Below are positions 11,714-24,429 of a stretch of DNA of 64,000 nucleotides, piece by piece. The notes beneath the pieces are model-generated. The model searched no databases, was not told where the DNA came from, and saw nothing but the letters and a program-made list of their open reading frames with translations. The stretch comes from Hygrophila difformis (Eukaryota; Streptophyta; Magnoliopsida; Lamiales; Acanthaceae). Position numbers and translations under genes: made by a program. The first letter of the stretch is position 1. The number at the start of each line of letters is the position of its first letter. Where the stretch lies: contig JAOANR010000011.1 of NCBI GenBank assembly GCA_030278955.1, forward strand, positions 50,393,417 to 50,457,416, in the 5' to 3' direction.

Positions 11714-13436
11714 CATACTTCATACTCCTTTGTTGTCTTGTTATTAAGTGGAGTGATTACTGTGGGCTGTGGCTGCATATTCCTGTGGGCTGTGGGTGTT
11801 TATGTAGTACTACTAAACTTGGTAATTACTATACTCCCAGATGTTCATATCTAGAGTATACTACGGGTCTATTCTGCACGCAGTTTTTGGGAGCTTTTGA
11901 TAGCTTTAGTTTTTATTTCAAAACAAAGCCCGTTCTGCACACTAGCTTTTGGTAGCTTTTTGGAGCTTTTGGAAGCTTCTTTTTAGAAGGTACCTGAGCT
12001 TATTTTTTAGCAATCACAATTTTAACCCAATAACCAACCCACTACCCAATAGTCTACATAAATATTTGTCCTTTTATGTCATTTCATACATTTTTCCACA
12101 GCTACAGCTAGTTGTACAAAACGCTTAAATAGAACTGACAGCTACAGCTCCCACAGGTCCTTACAGCTCCAGCCCCCTACAGCTTCAGCTTGTAGCTACA
12201 GCTCTGCATGCAGAACAGACCCTACATATACTAGCTCTATTTTCTTAAAACTACAACATTCACCTCAATCTAATACTTATATTTGATAATTAATAACTTA
12301 AATTATGTACATAAATAAATTATAAAAAGTTAATATTCTAAAGCTTCAAGATAAAACTAATCCAATAAAATTCTATTTGACTATATTATTTCTTGTATAA
12401 TTACGACAAAAATTTGAATAAAAGTTAAATAATTAATAATAGTAAAAAGTAAAATATTCAGTTTCACAATAATAGATGAAGTATATATTTGGGAGCCCTG
12501 TCAGACTTCACAATAAAGTTATTAATGATAATTCAGTATAAAAATTATATAAAATATAATTTCTTTAAATAATTATCTTTAAATTTTTAATAACAATAAT
12601 ATATTAATAAAAATAATTATATCAATTATACTTTAATATTAAAAAGAGTTACAATATTAAAGAAAAAAAAAACTATTGATAACAATAGTACTATTCATAA
12701 TAATTTAATAATAATAATGTCATGCATAATATAATAATAATGATCATAATAATAATAATAATATTTCTTGTATAATTACGAAAAAAATTTGAATAAAAGT
12801 TAAATAATTAATAATAGTAAAAAGTAAAATACTTCAGTTTCAATAATAGATGAAGTATATATTTGGGAGCCCTGTCAGACTTCACGAATAAAGTTATTAA
12901 TGATAATTCAATATAAAAATTATATAAAATATACTTTCTTTAAATAATTATCTTTAATTTTTTTTTTTACGAAACAGCCAGTAATTATCTTTAAATTTTT
13001 AATAACAATAATATATTAATAATAATTATTATATCAATTATACTTTAATATTAAAAATAGTTACAATATTAAAGAAAAAAACTATTGATAACAATAGTAC
13101 TATTCATAATAATTTAATAATAATAATAATAATAATGACATGCATAATAATAATAATTCAATATTAAAATAGTTATAATATAAAGTATTTAAATATTAAT
13201 ATTAATGTTAAAAAGAAAAACTATTCGTAGCAATAATAATATCCATAACAATTCAATCGAATAAATTTAATAATATTAATTCAATAATAATAATTTCATG
13301 TATACTATAATCAAAACAATATTTATCATACAAATAAAGCTCATAAAAACTAAATTATCATAAAAATAATAAATAGTATACATAATATTATTATTTGTAA
13401 TATGAATTACTTGATTTATAATAAAATTAAAAATAA
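11714..13436. repeat. AT-rich intergenic DNA with a tandem 375-bp duplication
   Basis: The sequence from about 12386 to 12740 is repeated at about 12762-13145. The offset is about 375 bp and identity is high; both copies contain GGGAGCCCTGTCAGACTTCA. The second copy carries a small insertion (see 12945-12994). The rest is AT-rich with many short TAA runs. Segments at 11865-12225 contain repeated AGCTTTTGG and CTACAGCT motifs in opposite orientation, possibly a decayed foldback element. No gene is seen. Confidence 0.6.
12945..12994 (-). mobile_element. Ultra-short poly(T)-side retroposon inside the duplication
   Basis: TAATTATCTTTAA occurs at 12945-12957 and 12982-12994 around a 24-bp insert (T11 then ACGAAACAGCCAG). 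The first copy of the surrounding tandem duplication lacks the insert. That paralogous copy serves as an empty site and shows that this is a real insertion made after the duplication. Confidence 0.75.
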
Positions 13437-13483
<47 letters not shown>

Positions 13484-13497
13484 TAATAATAATAATA
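13437..13497. repeat. (TAA)n microsatellite
   Basis: About 20 near-perfect TAA units with a few interruptions, about 400 bp upstream of the DUF642 gene. Confidence 0.9.
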
Positions 13498-13899
13498 TGA
13501 CGCATCATTGGAAGAATTCTATGTGACGGGCGTTTTCCCCAAACCCGTTTTCCCCGATTGGGTACAAGGGGCATTGTCGGTGAATTCATCCGGCGTGTGG
13601 TTCCCAAAAATTGATTTCTGGTTTCTTAGTTTTCATTATTTTTGCTGCTTTTTTGTAATTTGACTTTGATATTTTTTTCCTGGCTTGGCTCCAAAAAAAA
13701 TAAATAAATAAATAAATAAAGGTTGTCCATAGACCCTAGTAAATTGTTTTTAGAAAAAAGTAAAAACAGTGAAGGAACCCCGAACCTGGAATCTTGTTGG
13801 CATCGTGTCGACCATTGGGTTTGGCGAAGTCAACCTCGAAAATGTCGGCCATATTACAAACCCTGTATTGGTACAATCAGACTCATTCCTAGAGACCAG

Positions 13900-15269
13900 A
13901 TGAAGAAGCTCCACACACTCGTCATGCCAATGCTAATGCCATGCCTCTTGCTGCTGGCAATAGCTTCTGCTTCTGCAGCCTCAGGTAAACAAACAAACCC
14001 CTCCTCCAATCCCCCCGCCCGAATTAACTTAACATACTTTTCAATCTGTTTTTCTTCGCTTGCTTTCAGATATTCTCCGGAATCCAGATTTTGAACTCCC
14101 TCCATCAAACTGGAGGCCAAACGCCACAGCTCAATTCTTTCAATTAGACAACAGCTCCACCATTCCCGGATGGACATTCCAGGGAGGTGTCCAGTACGTA
14201 ACTTCAGGGACAAATTTATCCCTTCCTGGGAATGGCCACGCCGTGCTGCTGGCTCAGGACGGCCAAATCAACCAAACCTTCGCTGCCACAGGTGAAAAGA
14301 TGCAGTATGTTTTGACATTCGCTCTGGCCAGGGGGGGGATTCAGATTCAGAGCCACTGCTCCACCAATGCCAGCCTTGTGGTTTCTGCCCCCGACAGCTC
14401 TGCAGAGTTTTCATTGTCGGCTACTTATGGGAAACAGCCCTGGGAAGTCTATGGGCACCACATTGGAAGCTGGGGGGATGGAGAATTGGTCAATTTAGTG
14501 ATACAAAGTCAAGCAGTTGATTCAGATCCCAATTCCACCTGTTGGCCTGTGGTGGATGATCTGTCCCTCATCGCTATTAATGGATCTCTCAGTCAAGAGA
14601 AGGGTATGTAGAATCTTATCCTTGTTGTTTTTATCTATATCTGAAGTTGCATTTGCATACCAACTGTTTTGTTCTCCAACAGGTAACCTGCTGAAGAATG
14701 GTGGGTTTGAGACGGGCCCAGCATTCCTGGACTCCTCCAATGGGGGAGTTTTACTGAATTCAGAACCAAGCATGACTGAATCTGCTCTACAGCAGTGGAC
14801 AGTGATGGGTACTGTAAGATACATAAATGCAAAGAGTTACTTTGTCCCACAAGGCAAAGCTGCTGTCGAGATTTTGGGAATCTCTGCTGGTGTGCAAACT
14901 GCTCAACATCTCACCCAGGGGACAGATTACACCTTGCAATTCTTGTTGGGAGTTGCCAATTACTCCTGCTCTGGAAATTTCGTCGTCGGAGTTTCTGCTG
15001 GATCTTCGGCTCAGAATTTTACCGTCCAAAGTGATGGAACAACAGCATCTACCAGGCATTACTCGTGGACATTCAAGGGGGATGGATCAAGTTCAACCAC
15101 AATAAGCTTTCAAAGTTACACTATTAGGCGGGGGGAAGATGGCGGACTCTGTGGACCTGTGGTTGATGCTGTTGCTTTGAGTGAGTCAAGTGTGTGCAGA
15201 CCAAACATAGGGAGTGCCTTGGTTGGTCTACTTCTTGTGGCATTTTTCAAAAGGGGGGGAATTGTATGA
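13900..15269 (+). CDS. DUF642 family cell-wall protein
   Basis: Three exons: 13900-13984, 14070-14603 and 14683-15269. They join in phase to 401 aa. The start MKKLHTLVMPMLMPCLLLLA is a signal peptide ending near ASASAAS. Two galactose-binding-like DUF642 repeats follow. The first opens at LRNPDFELPPSNW with IPGWTFQGGVQYV. The second opens at NLLKNGGFETGP and holds VMGTVRYINAKSYFVPQGK and CGPVVDAV near its end. The C-terminus ends in a short hydrophobic stretch (ALVGLLLVAFF), which in related proteins can be a GPI-attachment signal. That is an inference here. DUF642 proteins are secreted, associate with cell-wall polysaccharides and have been reported to affect pectin methylesterase activity. 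The start is supported by the signal peptide and the absence of another in-frame Met nearby. Confidence 0.92.
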
Positions 15270-15778
15270 TCTTGTTTCATTTCTTGGCAATTGAAATATC
15301 ATCCATATTGCATGTTGTTGATCTTTATTTTCCCTGTGTGGAAAGTACATTAGTTGCTTCCCAGGTTCATTGTTATTTTCAGATGGAAAATGCCAAAATG
15401 TGCATCTGTCGGTTGTCTACAAGATTTAGGACAGCACAAACACAGCAGAGAACATACCCCTTTACCACTTGAAAATTTATTATAACCAGTTGGGCATTGC
15501 CCATCCTGTTTTCTTACAAGGTTCTCATATGGATGGATTACAGGGCTAATAGCCTAATACAGCATTTAAATCTAAACAAAACACTTACATTTATTTGGCC
15601 ATCAGAAATGCCGATTCTACCACTCTTTTAAGTATCTCACTGCCAGATTGACATCCTAATCCTGTGCCGTGTGGAAAATCCAAGAAAAGCACAAGACCGA
15701 TGCTTCACAAAATTACAGGAGTAGACATACAACACCTACTTGTTTATGCAGGCATCCATCCTGACAGCACCAGCATTT

Positions 15779-17311
15779 CTAGACACCAGCTTGTTCGCAA
15801 AGATCCAGCAAATCCAGTGTCTGAAACATCCAAATATAAGATTCCGAAGTAGTTCCCCTATCATGAACAAAGAATGCTAGACAAAAAACTGCTCGGATTT
15901 TATGAGTAACCTAACCTCAGGCACAGAGAGTTCAAGGCGAAACTTGGGACCATCATAATGGTGCAAGACTGGTCTGAAAGCATCTTCTTCGAGAGGCTTG
16001 CAAATTTTCCTAACTCGGATCCTTACCTAGTTGAGGTAGCATATAGATAGTCAACATCATGTTTCACGGCAGGAAAAAATTCAACCTGACTGCATAAGCT
16101 GATAACTGATAAGCATGCAAACCAACAGTAGGAGTTTATCACTTTACCTGAGCAGGAAACCTTGATTCACCTTTGCATTTTTTATCTTCCCAAGCAGTAG
16201 GATCAATATTGGTACCCCCAAAAGTTGTGGCCTGTGCAATTGCATTTAGTTTGCCACACAAGATTAAGACGATTACAGATAGGCAAATATGTTGCAAGGT
16301 GAACAATATTCTTCAAAGCTAAAGCATGATACTATTTTTGAAATAGTGAATTCCCTTTTCATGGATAGAAGAAAGTGATATATAAAAATTTGATAAATGT
16401 ATAATTAACACCAGTTGCAGCAGCTATGCTGCCTCACAAATGATGACTAAGGAGCTATGCAGTAATTTATTTTAAGATAATACCATGGCATACCTCAAAG
16501 ATGCCATGCAATTGGTGAGTAGTGTAGTTGTAGAGGAAAAGTGGTAAACCAGGTGTTATTGCCCTCACAGAATCTCTATATCTTGGTGGCAAACCTGCAA
16601 CAGAACACACATGGGCATCATTAGCAACCAAATTAACCTGCCTTAACATAGGCTAGGAAAAAAACTTTCATTCAATAGATGAACAATCGATACACATATA
16701 ACAAGAAAATGTGCTATTTACAATTTTACATGTAAAAAAATCATATGATTACCGAACAGCTGCCTCTTCAGATCCTCCTGCATAGTGTCATTGTTGCAGA
16801 CAAATATATACCCCCCAAGAACCTCATTCCTGGGGAGAGTCTCCGTGGCAGGTAAAGTCTTAAATCTTTTGTCACCGCCATTCATGCTTTCATCCTTGTT
16901 AACAGTGTTTCCATTGCCACTGTTGGGATCCTTGACGTGATTTGTATTGTTATACTTGCTTCCAGAAATATATCCCATAGGGTTGACATTCAGGTTCTGA
17001 TAAATAGCATTTGAGTTGTAAATACCAGCCCCAAGCGAGCCTTTGTTCACATTCTCATTCAGCTTTGCTTCCAAGTTCAACATGTTGAAGTTCAAACTTT
17101 CAAACTTGTTATCTTCTTGGAACCCAAAATTATCCCGGGACCTCATTTCAAAAGAACCCTTTGAGAGATCTAAGTTGATCCTCCGGTCAGGAGTGTACCT
17201 AGTTTGTTCGGCTAATCTTGAAGATGCCACAAACCATTCTTGATCCTCTGAGACCTTCGACTGTCCTCGGAGTTCATCACCCAATTGCCAAAAGCCATGA
17301 ATACCGTCCAT
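15779..17311 (-). CDS. NRP1: DCD-domain protein, NRP/B2 type
   Basis: Five coding exons: 16753-17311, 16494-16594, 16148-16231, 15916-16026, 15779-15820. They join to 298 aa. A leader exon ends at 18115, and a 794-nt intron in the 5' UTR (17321-18114) separates it from the ATG. The N-terminal half is asparagine-rich and low in complexity (NNTNHVKDPNSGNGNTVNKD). The C-terminal half is a DCD (development and cell death) domain, with GGYIFVCNNDT at its start, then LPPRYRDSV, LFLYNYTTHQLHGIFEA, DPTAWEDKKCKGESRFPAQ and the final KFRLELSVPE segment. Plant NRPs of this layout are stress-induced and act in ER-stress and osmotic-stress cell-death signalling. The symbol is by family resemblance. A Stowaway MITE lies about 150-200 bp upstream of the leader exon. 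Confidence 0.93.
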
Positions 17312-18338
17312 ACTGGAAACCTAAAAATCAAACAGACGAGACTTACTTGTACGTGAACCTCAAAAAAGACAACCGAGTCAGCAGTAAATCAGCATAAATA
17401 GAACTGGGGCAACCTAGTCTAGAAAATTTTAGCTCCTAATAAACAGAAGCATGTTTTAATTGTCGGTAAACCCTTCTCTATCCAAAATAAATAAATAACA
17501 TCAAGACCAATCCAATTTCAAAAGGACATCCACTTCCATGGATCATTACACTTTCAGTAACCACAGTTTCCAAGCAAGAAAGATCTTCCCCTTTTACGTT
17601 GGTAACTAACTATTTAAAATACCCAGAGAAAGAAAGACTTCAGGCAACAGACAACATTTCAAATCCATACAATTGATTACAGTAAGCATAATAAACATAA
17701 ATATTTTCCCTTTTTTCCAACAACAAAAAAATAAAAAATGGAGGAAGAAGATCAACCATCATATCAGAAGAAATCAAGAAAACCTTGAAATTTTCGAAAA
17801 GCACTGAGCTATTTGAAGCAAAATACACATAGTCAAATAGGAACAATGCTGGTGGAATTAACATCGGCAAAACCCCAAATTGTGAGTAAACAAGCAAAGA
17901 AACAACTTTTTTAAGCATTCCGCAAAACAAGCATGAATTTCAGTCTAAAATTTAAGCACCTTTTAGGTTTTCTTGGGTGCAGTAGAACCTAATCAGATAA
18001 GAATTGAGCAGATCAGTGAAAAACGACACATAGTTAACGGTGAGTAACAGAACCTTGGATCCAAAGCTCGAAGGTCCTCCAAAAGCAGTGAGAGAACAGG
18101 GAGAAAATACGTACCTTGTATCTCCTCGGCTTCTAATTACCGAAAGGAGCAAGAGAGGACGAACAGGCGCAGATTTTTCGCCGTTTATATCGGCGAATTA
18201 GAGCTCAAATACCCCTCGCGTTTTGTGCTATTCACGGAATTGCCACTGATCTCGATGTTTTTCCGGAGGAAAGCGATAATATGATGTGAACGGCTTTTGA
18301 GTTCGTACTCACGCGCTTTCTGTTTTATGCAATTACTA

Positions 18339-18590
18339 CTCCCTCCGTTCTTTTTTAGTTGTCTTTCTAGCAAATATTACACAAACCAAGAAACACAATT
18401 ATTACCACACAATCTTCCATTTCTACCCCTCTCACTTTCCAAGAAATATACTTGGGGTGGAGAGAGAATAAATACCATTGGAGGAATAAAGGGGTAATAT
18501 TGGAAAACTTTCATAGAAATACCCAAAATGACAACTATTGTGGAACACTTTTTCATCTCTAAAAAGACTACTATTTTGGAACTGAGGGAG
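18339..18590. mobile_element. Stowaway MITE
   Basis: The termini CTCCCTCCGTTC and GAACTGAGGGAG are flanked by TA on both sides. The element is 252 bp, non-coding, and close upstream of the NRP leader exon. Confidence 0.85.
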
Positions 18591-19480
18591 TAGTTTACTA
18601 CCACCACCCTACTTTTAATAAATTCAGTGTCAAGCAATTATCTAAAATTTATCTTCATTTTGATTTGCTAGGCTTGCACTATATACAAGTAGCAACTAAG
18701 TTCTGAAAAAAAAAAAAAAAATGGCCTGGCCCTTCACTTTCCAAAAAAAAATTATCTTCAATTTTATGGAGTTACTCTATTGAGGTTTTCAATTCTATTT
18801 TTGACTTAAAATATAAAATTTTATTCTTTTTTAGTTATTTATTAAAAATAGTAGAGCTACATATATATAAAAATATTATCACTTCTTCATAAAAAATTTC
18901 TAAAAATAACATTCAAATAGAATGTTTGTTATTAGGAGTGGTACATTTTTATTATTTAAAACACGTTTTAATTCTTTAATTGTAAGCACGTATTTTTTTT
19001 ATTTTATTATTTATAATATTTACTACTTCTTCGTTCCTAAATACATGTCACACAGGATGGTTTGTTAGCGCTCATTTAGTAGCTTTAATCAAATTTTACG
19101 TAGTTTTAAAATATCAATTTTTTATAATTTTTACTTATATATAATTTGAGTTATTAAGAATTGAAAATGTGTCTGAATTGGTAAAATGCAGGAATATGAC
19201 AAACATTAAGAATGTTATCTATGTTAAATTAGTATCAACTTACCCATTCATTCTTACGTCCTAATTGATTCGTTAATTAGTAAATTTAAATTAATTAAAA
19301 ATATTACAAGTTTTCAAATGATATCTGAATTGTATTCACTTTTGAGATGGTTATAATAAGTCAAAATTAAATTATTTAATTTATCATTAGAGATTAAACA
19401 TAAATAATTTTTTTTATATAAACAACGAAAAGCACAAGCCATATTAATAGAAAGCAAAAAAAGATAATAATAATAAAGAT
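18591..19480. other. AT-rich intergenic DNA
   Basis: No gene is seen. An A-tract, an ATGGCCTGGCCCTTCACTTT segment and a second A8 run at about 18706-18750 resemble the short retroposons elsewhere in the window, but the target duplication is unclear. A degenerate Stowaway-like end (TTCTTCGTTCCTAAATACA) lies at about 19025-19050. Confidence 0.4.
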
Positions 19481-19481
19481 G

Positions 19482-19559
19482 AATGATATGTAGTAGTTTA
19501 TAAAATAGGCTTCGGCCCTCTCTTTCCCCGAAAAAAAAAAAAATGATATGTACGTAGTT
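19482..19559 (+). mobile_element. Ultra-short oligo(A) retroposon
   Basis: AATGATATGTAGTAGTT at 19482-19498 and AATGATATGTACGTAGTT at 19542-19559 differ by one base. They flank TATAAAATAGGCTTCGGCCC, a pyrimidine-rich stretch and an A-run. The body shares GGCTTCGGC with the insert at 783-822. Confidence 0.65.
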
Positions 19560-19872
19560 CATGGGATCGAATATCAACTCTAAAATTAGAAAGTGAATGT
19601 TTGCGAATCGGTCATCAACCCCATATAAGTAATTTATTATAATAACCTTTAATTAATACTAGAAGTATAAGTTGTTTTAGAAAATAGTACTGTATATAAA
19701 GGCATGTGATACGCGCGAAATGGTGCGAGTGGAATAGCCTATGCAGGAATTGCGAGTTGTGAGACAGAGCAGGTGGCGACCAAAGGTGAGTCCTTGTGAG
19801 CCGTCGATGGGAAACTCCGATTTAAACTGATATTGGGACTTTATTTGGGAGATCACTTTTTACCGATATACT

Positions 19873-19992
19873 GGGGATGTTTGGAAGCCGGCATATTTAG
19901 GAGCATATAGCGGATTCAATTAACATATCTCTCACAATTCTCTCTCCGAATCTGCTATCTGCTAGCGGATCCGCTGACTCCCAAACATTCCC
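19873..19992. mobile_element. Tourist-like MITE, 120 bp
   Basis: The termini GGGGATGTTTGG and CCAAACATTCCC are inverted repeats flanked by ACT on both sides (19870-19872 and 19993-19995). A related copy is at 44446-44566. The core TCTCTCTCCGAATCTGC is shared. Confidence 0.75.
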
Positions 19993-20658
19993 ACTGTAGT
20001 TGTTAATAGTACTAGTGTAGTAGTACAAAATAAATTACAGTAGTATTTGAATAATTGAGCGAGCATAGCATTCATTTAAAGTAAGTAATAGTGTAATACA
20101 GTGTGAGTATTAGTAGTAGTAGTAGTTGAATCTTGATAAAAGAAGAGTCATAAGGTAGAAAAAATAAATGCAGAAATGTAGGACGGGGTGGGAGAGGGAA
20201 TTGGTTCTGGTCCAGAGTCTGCATATGCAGACATGTTTTGGGATGGTTGCGTGGTGTTATTTTTTTGGTGTGTCCATTATGGCAATAGGTTTTATTAGTT
20301 AATTTCCTTTTTAAAGTTTTATTAATTGAATGATATTATAGGGAGGTTACTTTTTTATGCTCCTGAAATCGTGGGATTTTGTATGGAATAAATATTCTTC
20401 TCACACGTATGGTGGGCATTAATGTTGCCCGAATTTATCAAGATTTTGAATATGTTTTAATTTTTTTGGCAGATTGTGTGGGTATTATTGTCTCCTTATC
20501 CATTTCACCACAATTGCACTTATTTTTTATCATTTCCTTTTTATTATTATAACATAGTGTCATTGAAAGGGACACACATTTTACACCCCTGAGAACACGG
20601 TGCCGAAATCAATTGCATCACAACACGAAAATACTTTCAGGGTATTTTAATTATTACT

Positions 20659-20947
20659 AATCACGAATCAGACACCGCAATAGCATAAATTATGCATGCA
20701 CGTAGCACGTGTTTTATATGTTCGTAACACATACATTACTCCAGCCAATTATTAGTTTTATAAAGCCGAACAAGATAAAAAACATCGTTACCTGTTAATA
20801 ATTTTAGAAACAGAGAACGATGAATTTTATCTTGTTCGGCTTAATAAAACTAATAATTGACTGAAGTAATGGATGTGTTACGAACATATAGAACTAGTGC
20901 TATATACATGCATAATTTATGCTATCTCAGTGTCTGATTCGTGATTC
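20659..20947. repeat. Long near-perfect hairpin (131-bp arms, about 26-bp loop)
   Basis: The left arm at about 20659-20789 begins AATCACGAATCAGACAC. The right arm at about 20816-20947 ends GTGTCTGATTCGTGATT and is its reverse complement at about 89% identity, by hand alignment. The loop is about 20790-20815. The transcript would form one long stem. No flanking target duplication was recognised, so it could be a foldback element, an inverted duplication or a small-RNA precursor. Confidence 0.8.
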
Positions 20948-21289
20948 AATACACAAGAACCAACTTCTATTCTCACAGCAGGTTTTCCTAGTAAATGTTC
21001 ATCTCATTGTCCATGCAATCAAGGAACGTCTTTAACATCCATGTGAACTTTTTTGTGTTTCATCTAACAGGAGGGTAGTCCCAAACACGCAACACTGCCT
21101 ATGTTGATTGAAGCCAACAATTAAAGCTGCAAAAGGATTGGATTGGACCTTATCACACATTTCAGATTAACGATTCACATTTTTTTCCCAAAAAAAAATA
21201 ATAAAAATAATGTTATGACAAAATAGTTTCATCAGTCATTCATAATAAACATTTTATTTTTTCCCAAATAAACATACCAAGGGGCCGCA

Positions 21290-21560
21290 CATTTTTGTTC
21301 GTGTTGAAGGTTGTGTCCATAGCAATAGCATCCCGAAAATGCTTGTAATCCATCCTCAACTTCGAATCAGACCAAAAGATGATGCATATTTGGTTATCAT
21401 TTTTGTTCGTGTTGAAGGTGATGTTCCATGATCGTCCCTGCCACCTATTGCGTTGGGGAATGTATTCAAGTCTAGCATCTCCTCTCTCGAATTGACGTCA
21501 CTGTTGCCTGGTGTTCTAGCTGAATTCATTTTGCCACAGCAGTAATCCAATGTGATCCAC
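21290..21560 (-). other. Possible gene fragment
   Basis: The minus strand has an open, protein-like segment (NSARTPGNSDVNSREEMLDL, then GGRDDHGTSPSTR) of about 60 codons, richer in GC than its surroundings. A 20-bp motif containing TTTTTGTTCGTGTTGAAGGT occurs at about 21293 and 21401. No splice sites or family are recognised. It may be a piece of a transposase or a captured exon. Confidence 0.25.
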
Positions 21561-22652
21561 TCTAATATGGCAGTTACAAATCAACCCACAATTCCGCCAT
21601 TAATTAGGGTTTTTGACATATTGATTTTCCATTTTCAATCAATGCAGTAAAAATAGTATGATTGTTCACCCTTGAGACGTGTAGCACATTGCATACTATA
21701 ATAGAACACTCTGCATATCCAGATCATTGGAGAATCAGGAGAAACTCAATTGGTGTGGGAGAGTATATAGGGTTGTAGTATTATTATTGGTATCCTCCAT
21801 TATAGTATAAATGATAGTAGTAGATTAAATGGGATGAGCAATAATAATAATAATGAATGGTTATGGTATGGTCTATCAGTCTGTGGTGTGGTGTTGGTGC
21901 TATAAATTACTATCACAATCATATCATAGTAAATAGTACTAGACGAAAAGCTTGGTCCGGATATCTGAATCCAGTCAGAAACAAGATTCCCATGTTGTAT
22001 TCACTCACTAGCATCATTCTACCAAAATGAAAAATCCACCCAATATGTTGGAAGAACATCACTCATTTGGCCCTAATTTTTTGGGGTATGCTTCCTATGC
22101 TTGCTGGAATTTATGCCCTTCAATCAATTATCAAATGAATCCCTAACCATAATGTTGGAAGTTAAGGATATGACCGTTGGACCGAATCATCTTTCCGATT
22201 TATTATTACATTAGATTGTTTAAAAATGATTAATACATGCAATATGTCGACAAGCTACCTAGGGATAGCTTCCCTTTTTCGCTTTTCAATTCAAAACTCA
22301 AAAGTAGCATTCAAAATCATGGCATTGTTCAAACTCGAAACTTGTATGGGAATGGGACCATTCAACATGTTAGAGGAAATGGTTACACATTTAGAGGGAG
22401 ACCCTAGATGCTTCCATACATTCAAAATGGTTCCATACACAGTGGCGGCACTACTATGGTGCCAGGGTGGTCAGCTGACCATCCTGAAAAAAAAAATTTA
22501 TTTTTTTATTTTTAATGTAAAAAATAATATCATTAATAAATAAATTCAAATTTTAATAAATAAATCAGTTTTTCTCGATTTTTTCATTCTTCTCTAATTC
22601 CAAATATTGTTATTCCTCTCTAATTTCAAACCTTTTTCCCTCTTAGTTAACT

Positions 22653-22803
22653 TTAGCTGGGAATGAGGACTTGGCCCCGTGATCATGTGTTCCCACCCGG
22701 CCCTGTATCCCTCCCATTTATCTCCATTTGTAATTTGTATAGTTTGGTCTCCCACACACATTTGTCAACATATAAATGTCAATGTTTTTGGGGAAAAAAA
22801 AAA
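22653..22803 (+). mobile_element. tRNA-derived SINE, internally deleted copy
   Basis: It starts GGGAATGAGGACTTGGCCCC, comparable to the head of the intact SINE at 48853. It lacks a recognisable B box. It continues into TATCCCTCCCATTTATCTCC and CATTTGTAATTTGT, which match the SINE at 23192-23316 on the other strand, and ends in an A-run. Confidence 0.55.
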
Positions 22804-23107
22804 CTTCAGCTTAATTATCGTACCCAACCATAACAAAACATATTATATGGGACGGATGAAGAATTAGCTAAATTTTTTACCACCTGGATCGAATTTTTAG
22901 TTCTGTTGCTGTCCATACATCCATTCATATGTTAAAAGGAAATGGTTCCACGCTTGTAAAAATTAAAAAGTCCTATTAAATTAAAACCAGTGAATTCTAG
23001 TACTATGATTTATTCTCAAATTGGCCAAGAAATAGAATAGATACAAAATTCCACTCTTTCATCTCTTGAACCTAATCGTCCCACACCAAAATGATCCCCC
23101 CTTTTAT

Positions 23108-23146
<39 letters not shown>

Positions 23147-23414
23147 AAGCCGAAGCCAGCAAAAACCCTTCAATAGTATTGGATGTGCATTTAAAAAAAA
23201 AAACATTGACACTTATGTGACGGCAAAAGTGTATGGAAGCCTAAGCCGCACAAATTACAAATGGTATAAATGAGAGGGATAAGGAGTCGGGTGAGAATCG
23301 AACCCCAACCACAAGGTTACACTACAAGAAAAAATCCAATTACCGACCACCATAGTACGGGTCGGATTTACCGGCCCCAAAGTGGGGACGGTAAAATTTA
23401 GCCGTTATTGAGCC

Positions 23415-24429
23415 TAGGAATGGCAATGAGCCGGTTTCGGAACGGGAGTAGTACCCCCATCCCCATCCCCATCCCCAATAGCATCTTTAATCCCCAAAAT
23501 CGGCCCAATCCCCGTCGGGGATTTTATTGGGGATCCCATCGGGTATTATAATTTCCCCGATCCTCATTGGGGACCCATCGGGGATTCATTTTACAAACTA
23601 ATTTTCCAAAATTTTAATATTAAAATACATACTAATTGTTTAATAATAAATTATAATCCACATCAAAAGTTCATAATTGTTTCCAATATATAATTAACCT
23701 ATCAAACTAAATTTTGAATTCTAAATACTTAATTTCACATAATAAAGTTCGATAATTCATGCAATATAATAATAATAAAAAAAATAAATCCACAACATTT
23801 ACTTTCATGTTTCCTTAAAAAACGAAAAATAAAATAAATTATAAATACATAATTTGATTTATTACCAATGGAGGTTAGATTAGAATTTAGGTTTTTTTTT
23901 AAAAAAGTTTTTTAAGTAATGGACTAATCGATAAAATATAATATACTTCCTCCGTTCCTAAATAAATGCAATATATCTACATTTCACACAATGCAATGCA
24001 CATTTTTAATCCGTAATAACTCAAATTCCACACAAGTGAAAATTATGCAAATTTGATATTCTAATCTATGCGATTAAATGAATCCAACAAGATCTCACTT
24101 GACTATATTTTATCTTATATAATTGTATTAAAAAGTCGAGTCAAAGCTACTCAATTAACAGTAATAAAAGTCAAAACGTGCAAATAAAAAAGAACGGATG
24201 TAGTACAAAATATCAAATATAATATATAATTTATAAAATATAACATATAAAACATATCGGGGATGGGCCGGGGCGGGGACTACTTCCCCCGTCCCCGTCC
24301 CCATCCCCAAAAAAATCCCCGAGATAATCCCAGATCCCCGGCCCATCCCCAATAATTCTTTCCCTAAAACCGTACCGAAAATCCGGTTTTCGATTTTCAC
24401 CATCGGGTACGGTTTTTTTGCCATCCCTA
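23415..24429. mobile_element. hAT-like non-autonomous element nested in the CACTA element
   Basis: The termini TAGGAATGGCAA and TTGCCATCCCTA are imperfect inverted repeats. They are flanked by ATTGAGCC (23407-23414) and ATTGAGCA (24430-24437), an 8-bp duplication with one mismatch. The arms are rich in CCCCATCCCC and GGGGATCCC motifs, which give short spurious reading frames. Confidence 0.75.
23946..24203. mobile_element. Stowaway MITE nested inside the hAT-like element
   Basis: The left end CTTCCTCCGTTCCTAA and the right end AAGAACGGATGTAG are flanked by TA on both sides. Length is 258 bp. It is the innermost layer of the nest. Confidence 0.7.

Noticed and set aside
13416..13607. Frame ending in poly-isoleucine
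   Set aside because: Encoded by the (TAA)n microsatellite.
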